From Clostridiales bacterium (GTDB taxonomy: Bacteria; Bacillota_A; Clostridia; Oscillospirales; Oscillospiraceae), in NCBI GenBank assembly GCA_014799485.1, contig JAAVHY010000032.1, positions 1 to 64,000 on the forward strand: a stretch of 64,000 bases of DNA, given 5' to 3'. The translations under genes and the position numbers were made by a program. Positions 58,997 to 64,000 of this stretch are shown piece after piece. How positions within the stretch are numbered: position 1 is the stretch's first letter; each line of letters starts with the position of its first letter. The notes beneath the pieces were generated by a model. That model saw only the letters and a list, made by a program, of their open reading frames with translations, made no database searches and was not told where the DNA came from.

Positions 58997-59848
58997 ATGG
59001 GCATTTTACAGAATAAGATCGACTTTGTGGCCTTTGTGGCTGTGACCATGGCCAATCCTAACGGCGACCCACTGAACGGAAACAGCCCTCGCACTGACTA
59101 CACCGGCCTGGGGGAAATGAGCGATGTGTGCATCAAACGCAAACTGCGTAATCGGATGCAGGACTTGAACCATGCTGTGTTTGTTCAGTCCGCTGATCGT
59201 TCTGACGATGGATGCGGCAGTCTCAGTGAGCGTGCTTCCGCCATTTTGGGGAAAGCAAAAGAGTTCAAGACTTCGGACTCCTACGCTCAAAAAGCCTGTG
59301 AGACTTGGCTGGATGTGCGTTCCTTTGGGCAGGTATTTGCGTTCAAGGACACCAAGGGTGTGTCCATTGGTGTCCGGGGCCCGGTTTCCATCCATCAGGG
59401 TATCAGTGTCTCCCCAGTACAGGTGGAGGATATGCAGATTACCAAGAGCGTCAACGGAGAAAACAGCGATAAGCCCCGCTCCTCTGATACGATGGGCATG
59501 AAGCACTTTGTCCGCTTTGGATTCTATAAGATCAAGGGCTCTGTCAACGTCCAACTGGCAGAGAAGACCGGTTTTACCGAAGAAGATGCCGAAGTATTGA
59601 AAGAGTGCCTGCGTACCCTTTTTGTCAATGACGCCTCCTCTGCCCGGCCGGAGGGTTCTATGGAGGTAGTCAAGCTCTACTGGTTCCGCCACAACTGCAA
59701 GGATGGACAGTATTCCTCCGCCAAAGTCCACCGCTCGATCCGGGCTGAGCTGATTACTTCTGATACTCTCCCTATCTGTGCGGAGGATTACCGAATTACA
59801 CTGGAGCCCTTGGATGGGCTGGAACCGGAGATTCTGGATGGCATTTAA
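58997..59848 (+). CDS. cas7c: Cas7c Cascade backbone protein (type I-C, Csd2)
   Basis: The 283-residue RAMP protein polymerises along the crRNA spacer. Family markers are KIDFVAFVAVTMANPNGDPL at the N-terminus, YTGLGEMSDVCIKRKLRNRM and the central SFGQVFAF with GVRGPVSIHQGISVSPVQV. RSSDTMGMKHFVRFGFYKIK follows. The ATG at 58997 has AAAGGAGG upstream. The stop lies inside the start of the cas4 remnant (overlap of 11 bases), as in intact operons. Confidence 0.96.
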   Translation: MGILQNKIDFVAFVAVTMANPNGDPLNGNSPRTDYTGLGEMSDVCIKRKLRNRMQDLNHAVFVQSADRSDDGCGSLSERASAILGKAKEFKTSDSYAQKACETWLDVRSFGQVFAFKDTKGVSIGVRGPVSIHQGISVSPVQVEDMQITKSVNGENSDKPRSSDTMGMKHFVRFGFYKIKGSVNVQLAEKTGFTEEDAEVLKECLRTLFVNDASSARPEGSMEVVKLYWFRHNCKDGQYSSAKVHRSIRAELITSDTLPICAEDYRITLEPLDGLEPEILDGI

Positions 59849-59951
59849 AGAAGAGGACTACCTCCAGCTGTCTGGCCTGCAGCACTTTGCCTTCTGCCAC
59901 CGTCAATGGGCGCTGATCCACATTGAGGACCAGTGGGAGGAGCTGAAATGA
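59838..59951 (+). pseudogene. cas4: cas4 remnant with large internal deletion
   Basis: Only 37 residues remain: MAFKEEDYLQLSGLQHFAFC, then HRQWALIHIEDQW, a perfect Cas4 N-terminus including the first cluster Cys. It ends EELK and a stop that overlaps the cas1 start (ATGA). A normal I-C Cas4 has about 210-220 residues with the RecB nuclease centre and three more Cys. About 180 residues are missing while both ends of the reading frame are kept, so a single internal deletion is likely. The piece cannot process prespacers. Confidence 0.9.
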
Positions 59952-60480
59952 AGCATCTGCTCAACACCCTATACATATTGTCGGAGGATTCTATCTGTCC
60001 CTGGACGGAGAAAATGTTGTGGCAAATCGGGAGAAACAAGCTGTTGCTCGCTACCCCTTTCATACGCTGCAGAATATTGTTACGTTCTCCTGCTCAGGGG
60101 CCTCGCCTGCTCTGATGGGGGCCTGTGCAGAGCGTCAAGTTGGGTTTGCTTTTTGCGCTCCCCGGGGGAAATTCCTGGCAAGGGTATGCGGAGAGGGCAA
60201 TGGAAATGTTCTGCTCCGCCGGACGCAATACCGTACTGCGGATGACCCAGCCCTGTGTTGTCAAATCAGTCGCACTATGGAGGGCAGTACAGTGCTGCTG
60301 ACCGACAATGGCAGAAAAACATTTTTGAAAAGCTGGCAGGAAAAGAAGAAAGAGACACTTACCCACCCCTATCTGGGTGAAAAGCTTCCATGGGGGATGA
60401 TCCCATATATCCAGGCGCTTCTGTTAGCACAGTATCTCCGAGGAGACTTGGATGCTTACCCACCCTTTTTGTGGAAGTGA
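59948..60480 (+). pseudogene. cas1: cas1 remnant with frameshift and catalytic-core deletion
   Basis: The frame starts MKHLLNTLYI, then phase shifts near 59980; the Cas1 sequence continues as GGFYLSLDGENVVANREKQA, VTFSCSGASPALMGACAERQ and NVLLRRTQYRTADDPA. Directly after ISRTMEGSTVLL it jumps to the C-terminal end: RKTFLKSWQEKKKETLTHPY and ALLLAQYLRGDLDAYPPFLW. About 166 of some 343 residues are missing, including the metal-binding Glu/His/Asp of the integrase. Together with the cas4 lesion this abolishes spacer acquisition by this locus. Confidence 0.92.
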
Positions 60481-60484
60481 TATC

Positions 60485-60775
60485 ATGTTGGTTTTGATCA
60501 CCTATGATGTGAACACTGAAGATGCCGCTGGACGCAAACGTCTTCGGCAGATTGCAAAGCAGTGCGTAAACTATGGTCAACGTGTCCAAAACTCCGTTTT
60601 TGAATGCCTGTTGGACGCAGCACAGTGCCGCAGTCTGCAAACCAAACTGTGTAGGATTATAGATTTGGAAAAGGACATCCTGCGGTTTTACTACTTAGGG
60701 AACCGCTATGAGAACAAGATCGAGCATTTTGGTGCAAAACCAGCCTATTCTCCAGAAGATGTCCTGATACTCTAA
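60485..60775 (+). CDS. cas2: Cas2 (type I-C)
   Basis: The 96-residue ferredoxin-fold protein forms the centre of the Cas1-Cas2 integration complex. MLVLITYDVNTEDAAGRKRL has the conserved first-strand Asp; QRVQNSVFECLLDAAQCRSL and ILRFYYLGNRYENKIEHFG complete the family pattern. The ATG at 60485 follows GGAAGTGA. The gene is intact but lacks a working Cas1 partner here, so it is probably relict unless another Cas1 exists in the genome. Confidence 0.95.
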   Translation: MLVLITYDVNTEDAAGRKRLRQIAKQCVNYGQRVQNSVFECLLDAAQCRSLQTKLCRIIDLEKDILRFYYLGNRYENKIEHFGAKPAYSPEDVLIL

Positions 60776-60942
60776 GCGCGATGTGCAAGTATACAGAAAA
60801 GTATAGCAGCTTCGCACCAGTTTTTCAGGCAATTTAGATTTTAAAATACAACGGGGTTGCAAATAAGAGAGAATAGGAAATAATATTTGTAACAATTGTT
60901 CGTTTTCTGCAAAAATAGTCGTATTTTTTGTCTGTCTTTGCC
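60776..60942 (+). promoter_or_regulatory. CRISPR leader
   Basis: An AT-rich 167-base stretch lies between cas2 and the first repeat. TTGCAA at 60857-60862 and TAATAT at 60881-60886 (spacer 18) would start pre-crRNA synthesis about 50 bases before the array. This side is the leader end. Confidence 0.6.
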
Positions 60943-61309
60943 GTCGCCCCCCTCGCGGGGGGCGTTGATTGAAATTGCGAGGTCTACGGGATGCCGCTCC
61001 GCCTGGGTAAGTCGCCCCCCTCGCAGGGGGGCGTGGATTGAAATAAGATGTTCCATGATACCTGGAACTCCACGGCCGTCGCCCCCCTCGCGGGGGGGCG
61101 TGGATTGAAATGGCTGATTCTTGAAGGTCAGGGAAACGGTGCGGCCGTCCCCCCCTTGCGGGGGACGTGGATTGAAATACCTTGGAGACATCGGAACTGA
61201 GGATGAAACCCTGTCGCCCTCCTTGTGGGGGTGTGGATGGAAATGGCCCCTGGGAAACGGACAGTACCATGGGACAGATGTCACTTCTCGGGGGAATGTG
61301 AACTGAAAT
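60943..61309 (+). CRISPR. Decaying type I-C CRISPR array, six repeats and five spacers
   Basis: Repeats lie at 60943-60975, 61011-61044, 61078-61111, 61147-61178, 61213-61244 and 61280-61309. The typical form is GTCGCCCCCC + TCGC + G-run + CGTGGATTGAAAT, with a GC stem and the I-C 3' handle. Spacers are 35, 33, 35, 34 and 35 bases. Repeat 1 has one change (GTTGATT), repeats 2 and 3 differ by one-base stem changes, repeats 4 and 5 have several changes, and repeat 6 is barely recognisable. Decay thus increases away from the leader. The array is short and probably old. Confidence 0.95.
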
Positions 61310-61521
61310 GCAGTATCTATTTTGACTTCACCAACAAGGAGACTGAGCAGAATATCTTGACCATTTCTTTCAAAAAGTTTTGAGTAAATGATGTACTATA
61401 CATTTCCCAGCATCCAATTTTTTCGCAGAATGCGCCAGCCGAAATATAAAATATAGAAAATTTATCATTGATAAATTCTATATTTTCTGGCATGTGCATT
61501 GTCGTTAGTTGATTCCCTGTC
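61310..61521. other. Gap between the array and the toxin gene
   Basis: No intact gene. A short open stretch encodes YFDFTNKETEQNILTISFKK then a stop at about 61383, possibly a gene end. Near 61453-61485 an AT-rich inverted repeat (ATTTATCA/TGATAAAT within TATAGAA...TTCTATA) could be the terminator of the toxin-antitoxin operon. Confidence 0.35.
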
Positions 61522-61830
61522 TTATGAACGGAGAAGCCACGAATAATCCTGCCGTCCGTCTAAAATATATTCTACATATACCGTATCATCAATCACCAGG
61601 TATATAACCAAATACCAGTTTGGAACTACCACCTTCCGATAGCAGCTTCTTCGGTTCTCTTCGTCCAAATACGGGAAACGTTCCGGCATTTTTTCCAGGC
61701 TGCGGATCTCCGCCATGATTTGATTGCGAAACTCCTTTGCTGCCTCTACATTTACCCTTGCGAGGAAATAGATGTGGTCTTTCAGCATTTTTTTGGCTTC
61801 TCTCGATATAACCACCCTATACCGCCGCAT
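61522..61830 (-). CDS. RelE/ParE-family toxin
   Basis: The 102-residue protein has the RelE/ParE fold pattern: MRRYRVVISREAKKMLKDHI, then AAKEFRNQIMAEIRSLEKMP, ERFPYLDEENRRSCYRKVVV and the C-terminal strand VYVEYILDGRQDYSWLL. Members either cut mRNA on ribosomes or poison gyrase; here the absence of an obvious RelE catalytic Arg/Tyr set and the NWYLVIYLV strand lean toward ParE. The start ATG at 61830 has GAGGG 6 bases upstream and lies inside the antitoxin gene end, giving coupled translation. Confidence 0.88.
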   Translation of the reverse strand: MRRYRVVISREAKKMLKDHIYFLARVNVEAAKEFRNQIMAEIRSLEKMPERFPYLDEENRRSCYRKVVVPNWYLVIYLVIDDTVYVEYILDGRQDYSWLLRS

Positions 61831-62107
61831 AACCATCCCTCGCGGCCGCATCAATGACCTCGTCGAGTTCCGCTCCCAGTTCGTCCAGGGTATAGTATTT
61901 TGCACCATTGATGCGATCCCGTTCGATTTCCAGCAGCTTTTCCTGCAGCTCCAGCATCTTCTCCCGGCGGGTGAAGGATTCAATATCCATGACCACCAGA
62001 TCACCCTCACCGTTCTTGGTCAGATAGACAGGTTCCCGACTGGAACGGCAAAGCTCTGCGATCTCATTATAGTTCTGTCGGATAGCAGCGCTGGGTTTGA
62101 TAATCAT
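61817..62107 (-). CDS. Phd/YefM-family antitoxin
   Basis: The 96-residue antitoxin starts MIIKPSAAIRQNYNEIAELC. The phrase REPVYLTKNGEGDLVVMDIE is the Phd/YefM DNA-binding signature. Its C-terminal helix (LDELGAELDEVIDAAARDGY) is expected to wrap the toxin. It represses its own promoter: AT-rich palindromic words TTATAATTATAATTA lie just upstream at about 62129-62150 and include a TATAAT. The ATG at 62107 follows GGAGGTG. It overlaps the toxin gene by 14 bases. Confidence 0.92.
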   Translation of the reverse strand: MIIKPSAAIRQNYNEIAELCRSSREPVYLTKNGEGDLVVMDIESFTRREKMLELQEKLLEIERDRINGAKYYTLDELGAELDEVIDAAARDGYAAV

Positions 62108-62192
62108 AGCAGGCACCTCCGCATAGCTTAATTATAATTATATTATAACCGTATTCCGCTATATATGCAAGGGCATTTTACCGGGCCAAACT

Positions 62193-62727
62193 TTACTGAG
62201 GATGATCCAAATGGTGTGGATACTCCACCTTCTCCATCAAATCCCACACACCGCAGCACAACGCCCTTGACAGCATCATCAGGTATTCCGCCTGCGCTTA
62301 TTGATGTTTTTCTGCCGCTGCTCATACTGTTGGATGTCCATTTCGTGGTACGGATAATACAAGCTGATAACTTTCTTGACCGGCACGCAGCGGACGATCT
62401 CCGCAAATCGCAGCGCAGTTTCCCATTGATAGTAGGCCAGCGCCCAGCCCATCCAAAATTCTTCACTGCGGTCAACGGAATATCGGGGCTTGACACAATT
62501 CATTTGAATTCCGGCCTACGTCAAAATAGTATAGCAAGCTCTACGCCGGACATCCCCGTAATCACAGTGTAGTCCCCCGTCTCAAATCGGGCGGCAACGC
62601 CAGATGAGAAAAACAAACCGAAAAACTCTGCAACATCATACTTGAGATCGTATACCGCAAAATCCAGCATCCGGCCAGGTACAGTTTGTGCCCTCTCCAA
62701 ATAGACCTTATCGTAAGCGCAAGTCAC
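62193..62727 (-). pseudogene. XRE-family regulator, multiply broken
   Basis: From the GTG at 62727 the frame encodes TCAYDKVYLERAQTVPGRML and GMSGVELA. A lost base and an in-frame TAG near 62519-62537 interrupt it, and it resumes as NCVKPRYSVDRSEEFWMGWA, then LYYPYHEMD. There it jumps straight to IQQYEQRQKNINK, skipping about 50 residues that normally include most of the helix-turn-helix. A further one-base loss near 62288 puts the end (AEYLMMLSRALC) in another phase, up to a TAA at 62193. At least four lesions show long decay. The intact family is common in gut Clostridia, next to toxin-like genes. Confidence 0.8.
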
Positions 62728-62890
62728 CGGGTTTCATCTCCTCATCCATGATTTGTAGATATATAAATCGCCGCGCTGCCGTTTATTACGCTCCACACTG
62801 AAGTATTCTCTGCGGGCAGACTTATCCCGCAACATTTTCTTTGCATACTATTTGCCGCTTTCCGCAATTTCATATACGCCTTTAGGAGTA
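62708..62890 (-). pseudogene. 3' remnant of an unidentified gene preceding the XRE pseudogene
   Basis: One phase reads TPKGVYEIAESGK, a TAG, then YAKKMLRDKSARREYFSVER and NKRQRGDLYI. A lost base follows, and the end QIMDEEMKPGDLRLR is in the next phase and overlaps the start of the XRE pseudogene. Nothing continues it further upstream. I do not recognise the family with certainty; its position suggests the usual partner gene of that regulator. Confidence 0.6.
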
Positions 62891-62973
62891 TAATAGCATT
62901 GGAGAAACGGCGCAGCAAATATATTACCTGCCGCACCGTTCCTTGAGCGTATTACACACCTGAACCGCACTAC

Positions 62974-63005
62974 AAAGGGGCTCCCACACCTGCGGGAGCC
63001 CCTTT
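62974..63005 (-). terminator. Terminator of the spore-protein gene
   Basis: AAAGGGGCTCCC and GGGAGCCCCTTT pair around ACACCTGC. On the minus strand it lies 10 bases after the SASP stop. Confidence 0.85.
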
Positions 63006-63014
63006 ATCGCAATA

Positions 63015-63281
63015 TCACAAGCATAACACCGTCTGATACCCCGCCAGGAATTCATGTCCCTGGGTCGTCCGGTTTTCCCGGTGGAAGCTTATCTTTCGTA
63101 CGGGGCACACGTTCTTGACCATCTGGCCGCCCACGGAGCCCGCCTGACGGCTGGTCAGGTCGCCGTTGTAGCCCTGCTTCAGGTTGACGCCGACCTCGTT
63201 GGCCGCCTCCATCTTGAACTTGTCCATAGCCTCGCGGGCACCGGGGACCACCAGACGGTTGGAATTATTCGTGTTAGACAT
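63015..63281 (-). CDS. Alpha/beta-type small acid-soluble spore protein with altered C-terminus
   Basis: The protein coats and protects DNA in the dormant spore. MSNTNNSNRLVVPGAREAMD and FKMEAANEVGVNLKQGYNGD with LTSRQAGSVGGQMVK are the conserved SASP helices, including the DNA-contacting loop and the GPR protease site region (KFKMEAANE). After GGQMVKN the predicted 88-residue chain has 30 residues unlike the family; dropping one C of the run at 63102-63105 would end it nearby as CPYER. The gene may carry a frameshift or a real extension. ATG at 63281 after AAGGAG. Direct evidence for a spore former. Confidence 0.88.
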   Translation of the reverse strand: MSNTNNSNRLVVPGAREAMDKFKMEAANEVGVNLKQGYNGDLTSRQAGSVGGQMVKNVCPVRKISFHRENRTTQGHEFLAGYQTVLCL

Positions 63282-63490
63282 ATCCTTGTTCTCCTTTTTA
63301 AATCGTCGTTGTTGTTTCTCTGTCGGATCGGGAATCCGAGCATAGTTTGAGCCGCCCCATTTTTTATATTCGGCGGTCCGGCTGGTAATTTCCGCTTGCG
63401 CTGGAAAAGAAGCTCCCGGCTTTCCGCAAATCATTTTCCGTCAGTTTTACTGCCGCTTTTCAGGCATGGCTAAATATTCAAGATAAGTAT
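63282..63490. other. Intergenic stretch without a recognisable feature
   Basis: Between the spore-protein gene and the permease promoter I see no gene or structure. The left part should hold the sporulation promoter of the SASP gene. Confidence 0.3.
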
Positions 63491-63519
63491 TTGCTATTTC
63501 GTTTCGTTAGATGTATAAT
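63491..63519 (+). promoter_or_regulatory. Strong sigma-A promoter of the amino-acid permease operon
   Basis: TTGCTA at 63491-63496, a 17-base spacer and a consensus TATAAT at 63514-63519 put the transcript start near 63526, ahead of a small ORF and the permease gene. Confidence 0.75.
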
Positions 63520-63549
63520 GGCAGGACAGCAAACAAAGGAGTGAACCAA

Positions 63550-63633
63550 ATGCGTCAAAAGACAACCGCCCTTTCCCGGACGCCGGAAGGGTGCGGCCGC
63601 CAAGCCTGTGGGGGAATGACCGTCTATGAATGA
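63550..63633 (+). CDS. 28-codon upstream ORF overlapping the permease start
   Basis: A strong AAAGGAG site lies 8 bases before ATG at 63550. The 27-residue peptide (starts MRQKTTALSRTPEGCGRQAC) ends at TGA 63631-63633, overlapping the ATG of the permease at 63626 in another phase. The permease itself has a poor ribosome site, so its translation is probably coupled to this small ORF. It may be a regulatory leader peptide; no run of a single amino acid is evident. Confidence 0.5.
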   Translation: MRQKTTALSRTPEGCGRQACGGMTVYE

Positions 63634-64000
63634 ACGCCTGCTGCAGATCCTGGTCGATTCGTTCCCAAAGATTCTACTGCCCGGCCTGACTGTGACCATC
63701 CCCCTCACCGTCATCGCGTTTTCCTTCGCCATGGTCATTGCCGTGGCGGCGGCGCTGGCCCAGTTCGCCCGTGTGCCGGTGCTCACCCAGCTGTGCCGGT
63801 TCTACATCTGGGTGTTCCGGGGCACCCCCCTGCTGGTGCAGCTGTTCGTGGTGTTCTACGGGATGCCCAAGGCGGGGATCACCATAGAGCCCTTCCCCGC
63901 CGCGGTGATCGTGTTCTCCCTCAACGAAGGGGCCTACTGCGCCGAGACCGTCCGCGCGGCGCTGGAGGCGGTGCCCGCCGGACAGCTGGAGGCCGGGTAC
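63626..64000 (+). CDS. Amino-acid ABC transporter permease (HisM/GlnP family), N-terminal part
   Basis: The window ends inside the gene; 125 residues are visible. ILVDSFPKILLPGLTVTIPL is the first helix of polar amino acid permeases, followed by FRGTPLLVQLFVVFYGMPK, the family hallmark, and NEGAYCAETVRAALEAVPAG, the start of the EAA loop (its conserved Gly-Gln-x-E-A-G is at the very edge). It would form the membrane channel for a polar amino acid such as glutamine, arginine or cystine; binding-protein and ATPase genes should follow outside the window. The start is the ATG at 63626, with translation probably coupled to the small ORF before it. Confidence 0.92.
   Translation, partial: MNERLLQILVDSFPKILLPGLTVTIPLTVIAFSFAMVIAVAAALAQFARVPVLTQLCRFYIWVFRGTPLLVQLFVVFYGMPKAGITIEPFPAAVIVFSLNEGAYCAETVRAALEAVPAGQLEAGY

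Noticed and set aside
61310..61383. A seventh degenerate CRISPR repeat and spacer
   Set aside because: After the sixth repeat no GTGGATTGAAAT-like end recurs at the expected 65-base distance; the sequence instead resembles a short coding tail.

Overview
The window reads as a chromosome segment of a GC-rich, anaerobic, spore-forming Firmicute of the Oscillospiraceae/Flavonifractor type. The supporting signs are strongly GC-biased codons, a small acid-soluble spore protein, a long Bacillus-type SRP RNA directly upstream of dnaX, anaerobic sulfite reductase genes, and DUF5711, DUF4358 and YesM/YesN families typical of gut Clostridia. The placement is inferred from gene content, not from a marker-gene comparison.

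Positions 1-16.7 kb are mostly housekeeping. They hold the end of truA, a DUF5711 protein, a CvpA-like protein, a ClpE-type unfoldase, a secreted transglutaminase-like protein and a DUF4358 lipoprotein. A minus-strand operon (ATP-grasp ligase, PHP phosphoesterase, polysaccharide deacetylase) and an epoxide hydrolase follow. Then come the SRP RNA, dnaX, a YbaB/EbfC protein, a NUDIX hydrolase and a PepF-type peptidase.

Positions 16.7-34 kb form a sulfur-centred region. It has an Fe-S aldo/keto reductase, two siroheme genes (a CobA-HemD fusion and a Met8/CysG-N protein), a FecBCD-like importer, asrABC sulfite reductase (a siroheme enzyme) and a divergent LysR regulator. It continues with an M24 peptidase, an AbgT transporter and a compact set made of a cysteine-desulfidase-family protein, an SLC1-like transporter and a CoA-disulfide-reductase-like flavoprotein. 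A compact element of six hairpins with inverted ends sits between the importer and the siroheme genes.

Positions 34-49 kb carry a PHP phosphatase, an MFS transporter, a BlaI/BlaR1-like pair, an M42 aminopeptidase and an FbpABC-like importer. The importer is divergent from a three-gene sensor set (binding protein, YesM-type kinase, YesN-type regulator) that probably controls it.

Positions 49-63 kb are accessory. They include a Lar-like protein, decayed genes (yqeB-like, a regulator/recombinase chimera, an XRE regulator), a 990-residue protein with flagellin-like ends, and a type I-C CRISPR-Cas locus. That locus has intact interference genes, including an internal cas11c start, but cas4 and cas1 carry internal deletions and the array decays toward its distal end. 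A ParE/Phd toxin-antitoxin pair follows. The window closes with a spore protein and the start of an amino-acid ABC permease gene preceded by a small coupled ORF.
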